Of a stretch of DNA of 64,000 bases, positions 1 to 14,000 are shown one piece after another. The stretch spans positions 868,001 to 932,000 of the forward strand of contig JACATO010000631.1 of the NCBI GenBank assembly GCA_018389105.1. The letters run 5' to 3'. Positions within the stretch are counted from its first letter, which is position 1, and each line of letters opens with the position of its first letter. This DNA comes from Nautilus pompilius (lineage: Eukaryota > Mollusca > Cephalopoda > Nautilida > Nautilidae). The position numbers were made by a program, and so were the translations under genes. A model generated the notes under the pieces. The model was given only the letters and a program-made list of their open reading frames with translations, searched no databases and had not been told where the DNA came from.

Positions 1-1760
1 CTAAATAAAGATATCTTCTCCGAGACTGGTATGCATTATTACCTAGATGCTCACAAAATAACGTTGTGTCGTCTGAAGGATACTTCGCTCAAAACTCCCA
101 TCTTTCTATAAAAGCATCATTTGTTGATGTGGGAAGAAAGTTATTCGCAGTGGGACTTTATTTTAAAATATATATTTCGGACGCTGTTAACCACAGTACA
201 AATTTGAATGAAACCCAGTATAGTGTCTTCTAAGAACAACAACATCTTTAAAAAGTAGTCCTATTTTAAAAGTTAATATTGCAGATTTTCATTATTGACT
301 GTAGAAAATGTTAATTTTGCTGATGTTAATTAAATTGTAATTAAAATTTTACTTAGCCAGCATCCCATTGCCTAATTATGCGCCTTCTCTAAAAGTTCAT
401 TAGTTTCCGTAAACGTTTTGTTCATGGCATGGCTGTCTTCAGACTGAGGCTTCGTCTGGCTTGTACTCTTTCTTATAGCTTGCGGTCATGTGCCTATCAT
501 GTGACTGGAATAGCTTATTTAAGTGTTTATTTACGCATGTCAAGTCTCCGATAAACGCGTCGCACTACTATATTTTATTTCACCCTTTCAGCCAATAGAA
601 TCTATCTTCGTCGTACAGTATCTTTCTTTTTGAAAGAGGAGGAGTTCATATCTGGCTATTTTCAATTTTTCTTTATCACGTTGGTTGATCTGCAGACAAA
701 CATCGCTACCTACGAAAACAAACCACGTGTCCACCAACGTCTGCCATATCTTTTGGGGGGGTGGGTGTGTGGTGCCATATCTTGACCAGCCCGGTCGCTA
801 TTTCTATCTTGTCATATTATCTAATCTAATCTAATCTAACCTTCTACTTTCTCCGATTGGACAGAGAGCCGCTTGCGATGCAGGAACGTTGGTTTGGGTT
901 CAACGTTCGTGTGTCTCATATCCCGTGTGGCTAATAAACTGATTCGTCTTTTAGACACTTAACCAATGTAAACAAATGTTTGACGACTGTTTTGTAACTG
1001 CTAACACGATCGATCTTTCTGAAATCTGGACTCGCCGAGCAGCCATGCTGACGAGAATCTCCAAAGATATACACAGGCTTTATGGTAACAGCTGGATAAA
1101 TAGAAACAGCCTGTACATATTTCCTGTGCAGGTCGTCCATGCACTCTTTCTGAGACAAATTTACCTGTCGTACAGCCCACAACACGAAATATTACGCAGT
1201 AATATTTTTAGATTGATAAATATAAAGTTTATTGATTATCATTATATATTATTGTCGACAAAACACCTTTGAGCCAAATAAGTGTCATTACAGACATCAT
1301 CTTTCTTTGGTTTTGTTGGCACCATTATAGCAGCTTTAGTCTCCTTTTTTGTACTAAGTGACGCCATTGCAACCTCTTTCTTTCTCTACTTAAAACCACA
1401 TGAATGGCTTTTATCTGTATTTCCAAAATCTTAAAAAAGAATCTTGACATCTTGGTTTTTATTTTTTTTTAAATCAAGGTTACATCTTGAAACAGCTACA
1501 TATGGCAAAAATTATTTGTGTACCTGAAGTCATTTTCTTTTTCGTTATATAACCAAAATTAGGTGTGCTAAATTTGCACACACCCGGTAAATTCCAACCA
1601 CGAAATACTTGTTTTATCTACTATTCACTTATTTAGCAGTTGCAGAGATTCGTCATCTTATTACTTTCGAATTAAGAAGTTTTTTTTGGAACTATATACT
1701 TATGTAAGTATTATTATTATTATTGTAGTTCTCTAACTTCTGCAACTCAACAGATAGATT
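1..1760. other. Non-coding stretch, no gene recognised
   Basis: AT-rich sequence with only short chance open frames, the longest about 98 codons at 976-1272, with no recognisable motif. A short run of the pentamer TCTAA lies at about 818-839. This may be intergenic or may be an intron of the GPCR gene whose last exons begin at 17093. Confidence 0.6.
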
Positions 1761-1951
1761 ACTAATCTAATCTGTGACCAGGTCCGCTGCTCTGTTTTCT
1801 AGAGTGTATAGCAGGGTCCCTAGCTGGAGGAGGGCTGTTGTTCACCAGCATGGTCTGGTCCTCGGTCTCGAGTCCGGGATGGATGTTAACTCGCGGTTCG
1901 CGCTCCATCCAGAAAATCGGTAACCTAACCAACCCCCTTTGAAAGGAGTTT

Positions 1952-1963
1952 CACACACACACA

Positions 1964-2010
<47 letters not shown>
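1952..2010. repeat. (CA)n microsatellite
   Basis: A nearly pure CA dinucleotide run with one CC interruption around 1970. It follows a GC-richer segment (about 1770-1930) that contains a weak tRNA B-box-like string. Confidence 0.95.
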
Positions 2011-2013
<3 letters not shown>

Positions 2014-4379
2014 ACATACATTAAAGGAAGCAGACTAAAACAAAGCATGAAACAGAAGAATAAATGGAAGTGATTGGACTATAGAGTTATCTCCTCCTCT
2101 CGCAAGATATGGCAGCCAATTAAGTACCACCTTCGGTTTCTACACTTGACCAGGGAAGATGCAGTTGACGACGTTGCGGCTCTTTTACTGTTTTCGTTAT
2201 CACTGCAGTTTCTCTAAGTTTTCTTTCTGGTCTGAGAAATTCCTCTGAGAGGGTGCCATACGCGAGCACCGTTTTAAGACGGACTCTCAGACCAAGTTAT
2301 TTTGACAGGAGCGGTTGAATTCCAGGTAAATTCATCGTTCAGCGTGGAATTTGTAATTGCCATTTATTGATTCTGCGCTCTTCACGGTAAAAAGAGAAAC
2401 GAGAAATAAACAATCGGTAATTTGAAAACTAATTGTTAAGAAAAGGAAAAAAAAGCATAATACACCTTTAAACTAAAATAAGCGTGCATACAGATAGAAG
2501 CAAAAGCCACTGATAAATTATCACGTATGAGAAGTACAAGATTCCTTTCAGCAGTTTCCTCGCCCGATTAATATTAGAACTACTTTATTAAGCTACGTTT
2601 CGGGGATAGCTCTCTGTCACCATGGTCAGGCTCAGAGCTGCACAGGTACGCCACTATTGACTCTTCCTCTTTTTTTTTTGTATTACAGAAGATTTGATTT
2701 TTGGTAAACTGATTCTCTCTTACTAACCCAAGCTGGCTTTGATCCACCGATCTCTTGTTAATCAGGTTTTCTGTTTTCTTTTTTTTTTTGTAAATAGAAT
2801 TTCCGAAACGCTTGTTTTACAAATCAGCTGTGATATTTAGGTGGATCAAAGAAACATTCTCTCTAGAATTGTATGCAGTTTGTAATGCGAACTAATTCTT
2901 GAAACACGCAAAGGTTTTTGGCAACACTGCCCCGCTTTCCTACTGCACTCTCCTGTTTTCCGGCTCGCTTATAAAAAGATACATTGAACATATTAGTTAC
3001 ACGAAAAGTATCTGAGATATGCCCGAAACCTTATCCTGTAAAATCGTGGAATAAAAACAGAAGAGAAAGTCGGGGGAAAAATAGGCAATCAATATTGTTT
3101 GTATCATAAACAGACATCAAAAGAAGAAGAAAATGATGTTTTGGTGTTGTTGTTGTTGTTGTTTTTTACAAGTAGTAGTGCTTAGTCGAAATACGAAACA
3201 TGCAAAATTTAATTTTGTTAAGTCATCTGTCGCCATTCTGATTCTCGCCCTTTAGCTGCGGTACTTCCAGCAGTCGTAAACCTCATTCGGGCTATACCGT
3301 TTTGTCAGGGAATGGCGCGGTGTTGATGTGGTTAAAACACTGATTGTACCAAAAAAAATATATCACTCGCGAATGGCTTCGTTTTATTCAGATGCATCTC
3401 TGTTATTTTAACAATTTGTAAATGAGAACTGATGTTTCCTTTGCTTTATGAATTCTGTACAATCGCAGAAATATTTTCTTTCAAATTACAGCGCCATTCC
3501 TTCGCTGTTCTACGGTCAAGGTCAAAAAAAAAAAAATTCAGGTGGCTTTCCTGCTATCAGCCAGGATATGAGATGGGGATACCTTGGTTTTTAGTTAGTC
3601 CGATCATTATACACGTAACCAAACATGTGCTTAACAACACAGGTTTGCATATCACGTTTTTTTGTTTGAACCTTACTGGCAATGGCGGCGAAATGGAATA
3701 ATCTTGTATCACTTAATGATGAATTTTGCCTAAAACTGGCGAAACTTCAAGCCTCTTAATGAAGATAATCGAACACAGCGGGAGAGTGACTGACACTTTC
3801 CTTTCTCCTTTGATTGTCGTTTTTCAACAATGAAGAATTCGTTAAAGTATAATAAACAGCCCGAAATATCTTGTTGTTATGTAGACAGCCATAAATTAGA
3901 TAACAGAAATAACATTAGCAGGTTATCATCATAAATAGGTAAAATGTTGTCATTCACTAGCACCAGTTCTTTCTCATAAAGCCCGTCTCCTGTAGGTGAA
4001 CGTTATAGGTGGCAGACCATGAAAGGAAAGTTACGTGAAAATATTTTCACTTCCGGTGGCAAAAAAAAAAAGAATAAGCGAATGCAGCAGGTGGTTTCAG
4101 GAAGTTTCTGTAAGTTTGCTGTACCTAATAATATATAATTAGTTACAAAGAGGGGAAAGGTTTTCTAAATTCTTAAATTAATTTGTTATTCTCCTCAGTC
4201 TACACGCTGCTATAGAGAGGTATCGATCCTTTAGTCAGTTCAAACCTTTAAAATTGTATGCATACTCTAAACTGTCAAATAGATCTTCTTGATAACGAAA
4301 GTCCGTACGGGTGATCGAAGTACCAACATTTCTTTGTGCTACTTTACTTGTCTAGTTTTCTGTGAGTGTTTCTGTGTGT

Positions 4380-4382
<3 letters not shown>
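2011..4382. other. Non-coding stretch, nothing recognised
   Basis: AT-rich with several poly-T and poly-A runs and a short (GTT)n run near 3145-3163. No open frame here resembles a known family, and no RNA gene is visible. Confidence 0.6.

Positions 4383-4421
<39 letters not shown>
4383..4421. repeat. (TC)n microsatellite
   Basis: An uninterrupted TC dinucleotide run of about 39 bp. It is embedded in a chance open frame (4366-4638) that shows no family similarity. Confidence 0.95.
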
Positions 4422-4422
<1 letters not shown>

Positions 4423-4425
<3 letters not shown>

Positions 4426-6844
4426 GTCAATTTAACCATTAAAAAAACTGAGTTTATCCGTAAAACAACCGAACAGCAGATCTTCGATGCAGCCCACCAC
4501 TCGGCTCAATGCAGAAACTGTTGTTGCCTCCTTTTTATTTGTGGGGGGGTGCTAATGCGCCACCGAAAACTTTTAGCTGCACCTGTAATCGTCCGAGGCA
4601 GGTTTTCCGCTCGCCCGATCGCCCATTTACTTATCTGAACCCTTATCAAACACACCTTTTTTCCCTCCATTCCGATGTTTAATTTGAAGCTTCGGTGCAA
4701 TTCAGTGAAACAAAGAAGAAGAAAAAAAAACGTAGATTTCGTTCTAGTGTCGAGAACTAAACCGGACAGTTATGATGGAATTGCTTACCCAGACATCTGG
4801 AACTACGGATCGATTAAGACCATCAATCAATCGTAAAACATTCTTACAATCGGCTGGGAGCCTGAAATTTAGCTTTTTTTTAAAAAAAAAACAACAAAAC
4901 ATTAAAAAGTGCGATTGAAAATGCTTGAGGTAGAGTTGGAAAACCAATTTAGATAACTGAATCATTATGGGGTAAAAACTACGGGACGATAATTAATGAC
5001 ACAACAACTTACCTTTGGAAAAGTAGACAAATATTTGATTTTAAAAGTTAAAACTGTCGCCTTTCTTATGTTGCCACATCATTTTAATATATATTTTTTT
5101 AGCATATAGAGACACGAAAAAGTATTTCCAACTCAAATAATTTAAGCAAAAAAAAAACCTTACATTTTTATTGGGGAGAATATTTGTACAGGCACATATT
5201 TAGTTTTCAGTTCATTCGATTTGATAACACCGTATTTTATTTTAGAACAGATTTAAACCAAAACTGTCTTTCGACCAATTCGTTAATTCCTCGCTTCTTT
5301 TGAAAATATTTCTCGGAACCGCATACTTCTTTGTGTTGTTTTTTTTTCACTTCATTATTTACCAATCAGAGTTACCATTCGGATAAGCTTTCTTTAACTC
5401 ACCAGGAGTCGCAACTGCATTAATCGATTTCTCATTGACTGCAGTCTTTGTCTTTACAATATGTAAAAAAAATTTTTTTTCTCCCTAATATCGTATTCGT
5501 TCCGGCTTTTGTTGAAATCCAAATCGTCAGAAGACTGAGCCTTGTTAGGTATTAGCGCCCTTTTAAGAAACGTCATTGATGCTTTAGAAGGAAGTAGGTC
5601 AGACTACATCATAATAGCGGCAGGCAGGCTGTAAGGTACCACGAAAGTTAACTGCTTTCTGGTTGAACAATTTAGAAAATATAAGAAAGATTTTTTTTTT
5701 CTAGAAAAAGAGAGAGGATTTTTAAAAAAGTGCTTATTGATTAACGTAAACTAATTGGTTGTTAGGGTTAACGCAGCTTCCGAATTTCGACCGACATCAG
5801 ACGGAAGAAGACAATATGGTAATCGTCATCTCTTTTATCTCCGTGCTTAACTAGTTTAGTCCTTAAACATTTCCTCAGAGCATTATGAACGATCGACAGC
5901 AGATACGTGCTTCATATTTTAAATGAGTTACTTTCGGTTTGTTATCAGACTTCTAATTAATGTCTGCGTTCGTGGTCGAGTACGTGGAAGAGTTGATCTG
6001 GACGCCAGAGTGTCCGGTCTAACACCAGCCTGAGGGAACGAATATTGATTAATAATCGTATGCAATCTATTTTACTTTAAGTACTCTGTAAATAGCATAC
6101 CGGTAAAACAGGTAAGTACAGACCGACCTGGTGTGACGAAAAACCTGGTTTTGAGAAGATTTACATCAGTAAAACTAAACCTGTGGCATCATGGGGGGGG
6201 GGGTACTGCCATCTCTAAATTTACGTTGTGCGTCATGCTTTGTAGTTACAAATAATATCACAATAATTCTTATTGGTTCAATACACGGGCTTAGTTAACT
6301 GCATAATCAGAGGTTTGTTGCTACTTTTTTTCTGTAACAACTTATCTACGATAATTTTAGTAAATTGAAACTTTTGATGCTTTACAAACAAGCATGAAGC
6401 AACGCTGGAGCTCTCCTGACAAAAAGACTGGAAATAACTTCCTACGTCACTGCATGGCAGTCGATTTTAGCTGTGTACGTAACGTTATAGTGTTCTGGCG
6501 CATGATTGAGCTCTCCGAATTAGAGAATATTTTAAAAATGAGTTCTTACATGCATTTAATAATTTGATCGTTTAAAATACAGTTATCCGTCGATTTAAGA
6601 ATTTTTGCTATAATGAAAAAGACTTTTCAATCTAAATGGGTAGAGAAATTTTGTCCGTTACGAAACAGTTTTTCACTATCAAAAAAATCTGAATAACTAC
6701 GAAGCTGGTTGTCTTACTAAAGATGTGCAAGTGTCGGTCTGCCTTAATTCGCCATATTGTGCTGTTGTTGTGAAGTTTTTCTCTGTCTTTTCATCTTCCG
6801 TAATTTATTTCATCCCTAAATATGTCTAACAAGAAGCTCATCTG
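4423..6844. other. Non-coding stretch, nothing recognised
   Basis: AT-rich sequence with many A/T homopolymers and an 11-base G run at about 6193-6203. No coding exon, RNA gene or transposon end could be supported. Confidence 0.6.
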
Positions 6845-7200
6845 TAGTGGAATTGTTATTATCTGACACCGAGAAGCTTACAACTAAGGAATCTGCTAGA
6901 GCTTGATCAAGAGAGGGATACCATGGAAGAAGGTAGCAACACATCACCATTACCACCAAAACAGTTGACCGTGAAGAGGTCTGCAGAAGCATTCAGCCAC
7001 ATCAAACAAGCCATGACCATTTTCAAGGATGACGATCCGGACATGGAGCGTAGTGTTAAGTATAGTTGCATAAGGGAAGGCATCATGCACTGTTATCAGG
7101 AGCTATAACTGGAGAAAAAGAAAACTGTCTAGATGTTTCTCGATGCATTCTGCAAAACCCTTAACCTTCAGCCAGTAAGGAAACAACAGATCCTTCCAAT
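6845..7200 (+). pseudogene. pogo/Tigger-type transposase C-terminal remnant
   Basis: The conceptual product resembles the C-terminal tail of pogo/Tigger (CENP-B-like) transposases. An acidic stretch reading VELLLSDTEKLTTKE is followed, after a one-base frame change near 6890, by NLLELDQERDTMEE. Then comes the conserved block with PPKQLTVKRSAEAFSHI, FKDDDPDMERS and CYQEL (6923-7105). After a stop codon the same frame continues with EKKKTV and a second stop. In living relatives this region follows the DDE catalytic domain and ends in a basic EKKK segment. No catalytic domain or helix-turn-helix is visible upstream. It is therefore a truncated, frameshifted, non-functional fragment. Assignment is by motif memory rather than a search. 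Confidence 0.6.
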
Positions 7201-7204
7201 AAAG

Positions 7205-9932
7205 TGAATAAATCTATTAATGCAAATGTTTTCTTTTAAAACTCCATGTTTTTGTTATTTTTCATGCCTTACTGTGAAATACTGGCTAAGGAACATATTC
7301 CTCACATATTACATTAACAATAATGGAAAAAACATTTTCCATTTACGAATTATTGTTTCCCTTTTTTAAATTGAGGGATACCTGCATTTGTACTTTATCT
7401 AAACTTTTTTTACATGTCTTCAATTAATTTTTTTAGAGTTGTGGAAAGAAGTGGTTTTGAAAACTTCATTTATTTTTAGCGTCATTCCAGTTTCAATTTT
7501 TCTTAAAATATTTTTTACCGGTCATATTAAAAAAAAAATTTGTTTCAGAGAAATTGCAGGAAATCATCTCCGTAAATGAGTGGTAGGAGAGATTTTTCAC
7601 TGAAAAAAAAAAATATTGTGACGATAAAAGTAATTGTTGTGTTTGTGTTCAATACAATTTTCTCTGAATATTATAATTTTCCGATTACAGTTTATGAACA
7701 TTAGATAGTTTCGACCGTTTACTGACTCATAGTTTGGTGCTTGATTCAACTCCTTCTCTCATATACTTCATAAGCCTAATTTTACATTCATATTTATTAG
7801 AGTTTAATTTGTTATTATATTGCTACCATATCTCATTGTTGTTTCTGTAGGTAGATAGAAGTCTCTTGAAAACTATGGTTGGAATACCAAAGTGCAAGGT
7901 ATTTTTCAAAATTTTGTAGCATTAAGGTGTTCTAGAAGCTGTTTGTTTTACAGTATAACGACTCATACTAAAGGTTATTTGTCGTGATTTTTTTTTCCGA
8001 CATTGAAAAAAAAAAAATGTTTGAGATTAGCTGACATTGAGAGGAGGAACGCAGTTGAGAGTCAGTCTGATGTGTGATTGCTAGTTTCTCTTATGCTACT
8101 TCAATGAGTTACGCTTGAATAACTTACCACGTTGCGCCGGAACACCTTGGCAGGAAGATTATTGTTTGTTTTCATCGCGGTTCCTTTTGTAACTGTCGAC
8201 TCACGTCACATACTGTAACATGTGACTGGCAGTTTACAAGGCAGAGGTAATAAATATATATATAACTGTGTTTAAAGAAGCAGCATTTAAAACTTTACAA
8301 ATCTAAAAAAAAAACGAATAATGAAAAAGAAGAATATAGTGATTTTAAAAGTTAAAAGTGTGTCTTTATGGTTTTGTGTTTTTATATATTACACCACAAA
8401 GTTAATAATAATAATAGCTCATAAACATTCCAGTAGACAAAGGCAGAGCATTACCTTTGAGCATCATTCTTCAGCACACTTCCACCTCTTTACTGCTGTT
8501 TGCACATAAAAGATTATTCAGTTTTTTCAGCCATAAATGAGTGAGAATAGTTATTCTGATAAATTATGGTTTTAACTTTGGTTATGATAAAAGTAGAAAA
8601 TTTTCAAAGTTACGATCTCAAAGCTTATAAAGAAATGCCAAGAAGACATTAATGAAGCATTAAAATGTTGAGGAAGAAAGAAGCGCCTACAGGGATAACG
8701 AAAGACATCCGAGATTATTGAGGAGGAGAAAGAACAGTAAAGAATTTTCAAATGCATTGCTCGGACAAGTTAGTGCTTTATTTTCGGTTTTGGTCCTGAA
8801 GAAGCAAAATCAAAATGGAAGGGCAACAGCAATGATGCCATTGTTAAGGCGACAAAACGAAGCAAAGAAACTGGACATGGAAAAGAGATCAAGGGACTTC
8901 AAGCGTCTAAGATTGAAAAGTGTATTGCTCACAGTTGAGGTAAAATCTTTTGATTGTTTGGGTGAAAGAAGAAGTAAGCCTATTTTGTAAAAGGTACCAA
9001 TAAAGTCAACAGATAATGTGCATTTTAAATTTGGTGACATATTTTTGAGCGGATTTGGCATATACATTTTTATGGAGGAATAGCCACTAATAAGTGTAAG
9101 CAATGTACCCATTGTATATAATCTTATACCTCAGCAATACAACGTCCCTACGCATACAAACTAATGTGTTAACAAATTACTCAGAGTCTAAGACACTATG
9201 CATTTTGGCGGCGACAAAGTCTGATATGGATAATATCATCTATATGCGGAACTGATTCGTTTTGTATGAGCTCTAAAATATCTTGGCAATATTTGGCAAT
9301 CTTTCCAAGATGTTTGAAACAGATCCCTAGCATTCTATTGAAAAACTGTTCAAAAGTACGCCACCGTAAATAAAGGCTAAAACAAGGAATTAATCATTGT
9401 CTTTAATTTTTCCAGTGTCGTTTTGTTTTGGCATTTAATAATGCATCATGTTCCTTGTTTATCTAATTATAATTATTTTTTTTTTGTCATTTAAATAAAT
9501 TGTTATTAAAATATTTGTCGAGATAAAAACATTTAAAAAATAACAAATCAATTTATTGGATAGTAGTAAAACAGGTTTTTAATAAGTCATTATTTGACAA
9601 TATTCGAAAATCGATGCAATTTATTATTTTTTTTCTTTTGTTACGTATAATATCGGGTTTTTTTAAAACAAAAACAACTAGTCAAATGTTGTTAAATGAC
9701 TCTATCACCACTGGATTAATAGTTTAATTTTGTATCAACATTTTATTTCAAAAATGTACTTAGGATATGCAATACTAAATCACATCAAAACTTACTCCAT
9801 TTTAAATAGATATACATTTTGAAACAACCATCAAAACATGGATAAAACATTTAGGTAAATGGAGATGGTAAAGTCAAGACAGTACGGAGCCAGACGAAGT
9901 TCCCAGGGTTTTGGAATATATGTACAGAGTGG
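7205..9932. other. Non-coding stretch, nothing recognised
   Basis: AT-rich with frequent poly-A/T runs. Open frames at 8718-8990 and 8810-9112 overlap on opposite strands and match no family that I know. Confidence 0.55.
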
Positions 9933-10846
9933 AGAGTGGTTCATAAGTATGTATACACACTTTGAACATATATATATATATTTTAAAATATTTATTTGCA
10001 GTGAATAAACAATAATTTTGTTATGTACGCAAGTAAACATATGAAAACAACATACAATGTTCGTCTTATGCCATATGTTCGATACTGCGATGTTGCATAC
10101 TTCTGAAACAATTGTTGGACGTCGTACGACGCACTGGCTCTTTGAAGAAATTTTAAAAGTTCGAATAGTATGGGCACATAAATCACAACTGTGTGTTTTG
10201 GGCAGTGTAAAACCCAATCATGTACTTGAAGTAGGATGCCAACTTACCAGGAGTTACATTGTGGGCTGGGCTCTCTTCTCGTGGCATTGTTGGGCCGTTC
10301 TTTTTTAATGTTACTTAATTGGGTGAAAAGTATCTGGAACTGCTACGAAACGATGCTGTTCCTGCCGTAAGACATCCGTATGGAGGCTGTGAGGCTTGAG
10401 GTTTACTTTCAGCAAGATGGCGTACCACCACCTTATCACAGAGATGTTGGAGCCTTTGTTGATATGAAATTTTTATGGGATGCGGGTAGGTCGTCGTGGA
10501 ACTGCTCATGAACATCCTCCAAGGCCACCTGATCTTACACCTCTGGACTTTTACCTGTGAGGGGGTACTGAAGGACGAAGTACGATGCTAAATCTATAAA
10601 ATTACGAGACTGATCAGGAAGTGCGCAACGTTTCAGTTAACACGTGCACTACTGTATACCGATCTGTCTCAGAACGTCGTGTTGCATGTTCGCGTGTGAA
10701 TGATGGACATTTGGAACATTTGTCTTAAGGTGATCACTGTAAGTTGTTTTCACATGTTCACTTGTGCACATAACAATGTTTTGTTTATCCAGTGGTGTAA
10801 GTATTAAATATACCTAAAGTGTGTATGCATATTTACGAATCACTCT
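9933..10846 (+). mobile_element. Decayed mariner-like (Tc1/mariner superfamily) element with inverted ends
   Basis: The left end (about 9933-9965, containing TATGTATACACACTTT) and the reverse complement of the right end (about 10814-10846, containing TATGCATACACACTTT) match over some 31 bases with about four substitutions, mostly transitions. Between them lies a broken transposase on the + strand (see 10280-10735). The element is about 0.9 kb, shorter than an intact mariner (about 1.3 kb), so the N-terminal half of the transposase is deleted or unrecognisable. I could not identify a clean TA target duplication at both ends. Confidence 0.7.
10280..10735 (+). pseudogene. mariner-like transposase fragment (DDE domain)
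   Basis: Conceptual translation across three frames gives GPFFF followed by GEKYLELLRNDAVPAV, then the catalytic block YFQQDGVPPPYHRDV (about 10408-10452), then HEHPPRPPDLTPLDFYL (about 10510-10556). The second and third catalytic aspartates (QQD and PLD) are preserved. The tryptophan expected right after FYL in the LDFFLWG-type motif is now TGA. Several frameshifts and stops make it non-functional. It sits inside the inverted ends at 9933 and 10846, which supports one decayed element. The first catalytic aspartate and the DNA-binding domain are not seen. Confidence 0.7.
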
Positions 10847-10978
10847 ATAGTGGTGACAGTTTAAATTGATCAACCTTTCGCTCTCTGCAGTCTTCGCCAG
10901 CACTTCTGTAAAAGATCTTTAATATCAATTCGTTTATCTTCCTCTCTTTATTATAGTTTATAGTAAAATGATTTGTAT

Positions 10979-10979
<1 letters not shown>

Positions 10980-11041
<62 letters not shown>
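10980..11041. repeat. (GA)n microsatellite
   Basis: A run of GA dinucleotides about 60 bp long with one AA interruption near its start. Confidence 0.95.
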
Positions 11042-11043
<2 letters not shown>

Positions 11044-14000
11044 GAATTATTAAAATATTTAAAAAAAACATCTTCCCTTATTCTTCACGGGGTGGCCAAA
11101 TCGTCGCCCATGTATAGTTTCATTCAATGTAATTTAAGAAGTCCAAAGAAAAGCCGTAAACTTTTGCATACCATCTGGAAGGCATTTTCACCTCATTACC
11201 CTTCAAATCTGAGTCACTCAGCGCAGGCTGTACCAGAGGGGCTGCAACACAAAGCATTTTCCTTATTAATATTATTATTTTTTTAACTGAAAATCTCCAA
11301 TCCCACGTGTTTTGCATTACGAGAGTGTTGGCTCAGTTTAACACAAATACTAGCGATTCTGGGCTGAGGTGCAATTGCATCCCAGGTAACATAAGTGAAA
11401 ACTGGCGTGGTATACAAAAGATTAAAAACAGTCAGAAAGTTTACCCCACATATTTGCCAGTACAGTATATTCATTTTCATGAAGCAGAAATTCTTTATCT
11501 TAAATCAAGAATCTGAAACAGAAAAGAAAAAAAAGCAACTCACTCTTCCTTCTGGTAAAAAAAAAATAATCTATTCAAACGGGAGACCTTCATTTGCACC
11601 CATTCCCCTCATTACCTATTTTATTTTGGTGTCACCTATAAAACAAAGTAAAATAGCTTCACTGGTAGTTTTTTTCTTTCTTCTGTTTATTCTATTTTCG
11701 CACTGACTTCAATGCTTTTCCTTACTCGTTCGGGTTTCGGTCCCACAAATCCATCCAAACTCGACCTCGCACTTTCAAAAACAAAACACCTTTACTTTTC
11801 TATTTTTTTACTTGGTAATTACTTTTAACGTAAAAATGACCGCCACTGAGGGATAACATCGCCACGTGTTTCTTGGAGGTGCAGTTATCCCCCCCTCCCA
11901 CGAGAACAGTTCTGAAAGAACGAGGCTTCAAGTTGTTCATTCACTTAATTTCACTTAGCAGTAAAAACTGCAGATAGTAATGTTTGCTGTGTTTTGAAAT
12001 GTACGTCCCCACGTAAAGTAATTAAACTAAACTATATTAAACACAGGAGTTTGCTATTCAAAAATGAAAAATAAATCTAAATGATTTAGTTAAGTGTTCG
12101 AAGCATTTAAAGTTACATTAAGGAAAGTCAGTAGAGGCTATTATTAAATGCAATCGTGTCACGTGTCAGCTAAGCAGGAAACTATTAATATCGGACTGGA
12201 TTAAAACTTTAAAAAAAAAAACAACTGACAGTCCCATTTAAGAGAGGGTTATATTTTCAGATCAGTTATCTCGAAGCAAAATAAGAAAATCTTAACAACT
12301 TTAGTTTTGATAAGGAATATTCCTTACGTAAAAAAACTTCTAAAGAATGTAAGGTGTAGCATTGCAAGCCGTTTACCTACTAAAAACAAATGTAGCAATA
12401 GTTGTGAAATATAATTTTATTGTTCACCAAATAGTAATTCTTTACTTCCGAAAGTAAATGCATTATGTTTAGAAGCTGAAAAGTTATATAATTAAGATGT
12501 CTAAAACTAATAAACAATGTGACATTCTTTATTGCGAATTACTTCTGCAAAGCGCTCTAACTTAATTTCAATACCCCGTCTTATGAAGTATAGTCCATGT
12601 TCTTCCACTTTTTCTGCAATGACAACCAAAATGTTGTCGCACCGGTGACAGACATCTTTCAGTTTGGTGTCAAAGCATTTCTCAAATATTACTAGTAGGA
12701 TTTAAATTGTTGTCCATGGCGGTTACTCAATCTTTGTTAAGAAACTGCCATTTTTGATCGTGCAGCTCTTGTATGAATCTGAAGAGTTTTTATTGTCATG
12801 TGTCCAATACGATGATAGAAAATTTCTGTATTATTTCATTTATCTTTTTTATATCCCCCACTCTATCATAACCGATAAACGACCAAACTCCATGTTTGAC
12901 AGCAGGGGTAGCAAAGGTTTGCTTTCCTTTCTCTTCTGCTGCCTTCACATGAAAACCGCAACTTATTGCTAACTAGTTCAGACTTGGACTTGTCTGCGAG
13001 AGGGGCGGTTTTCTATTAATTAATAATCTAGTTTTATATCTTTCCTGGCCCATTTCAGCTTGGCTGCTACATTACATAGCTTAGAAAGGTTTCAGGACAG
13101 TAACCTTTTCATTAACCTGCTTCCATGAACGTTCTGTCGACTCTTGATCCGCAAATTATCTTAACGGCTCTTCTGAATTTATCTGTGAAATTTCTCAATA
13201 ATCGGCGATGTTCACGCAGGCTGGAAATCGATCTTCCAGTTAGCTGATTGAATGTTACTGATTCCTGGATCGCCTTAATTCTGTCCTGCCTACATTTTTT
13301 CCAGATTCTATTTTTTTTTTTCATATCCATCCTTTTGCCCGTGGTTGATTCTCAGCTTTTTTACTTTAGTAAAGTATAATGCTAATAAATAAACAAAATT
13401 TTGGCTTACCTAATTTGCATATTCCGTAAATATTAAGAAAGAAGTAATGCATATTTCTTTGTAATCCAAATCTTTGAATAATTAAGCTGATTTAAATTTT
13501 ATGGTTTTATACTTAACAGCTATTGATCTAATTCATATTAAAGTAAAACTATACTAAAAATTTGCATTTTATATTATTCATGGTTTTCATAGTAGTCGAA
13601 TAATTTCGACAAGCACTATATACTTCCGGTAAAAAGTTTCTGTGCATCTCATAAATAATTTTCCTTTTTCTATATACATACAAAATGTAGGTTCCATCTG
13701 ATACATATTTACGGATTCGTTAAATTTCTGCACGGTTTCTGGAAAGTGAACTTAACAAATCCAGATGCTGTTAAAAAATTATATTGATTTCTGATCGATG
13801 AAAATCGCACTCAAGGCTGCAGCATCTGGGAAAAGTCTTTTAAGACCCGGCGTGACATTCGAGAAGAATTCGACGCCCGCCTGTTACATTTCTCTTTCGC
13901 AGATGCTGAGGACAGACGGTCATAAGCGATTTGACGTGGAATTCCGATAGTGGCACCGAAAGTATTCGGAGTTGCCATGCGTGAACGCACCTGACCTTTT

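Noticed and set aside
12520..12680. Minus-strand string resembling a transposase C-terminus
   Set aside because: Only a weak impression of similarity; no catalytic motif or inverted ends.
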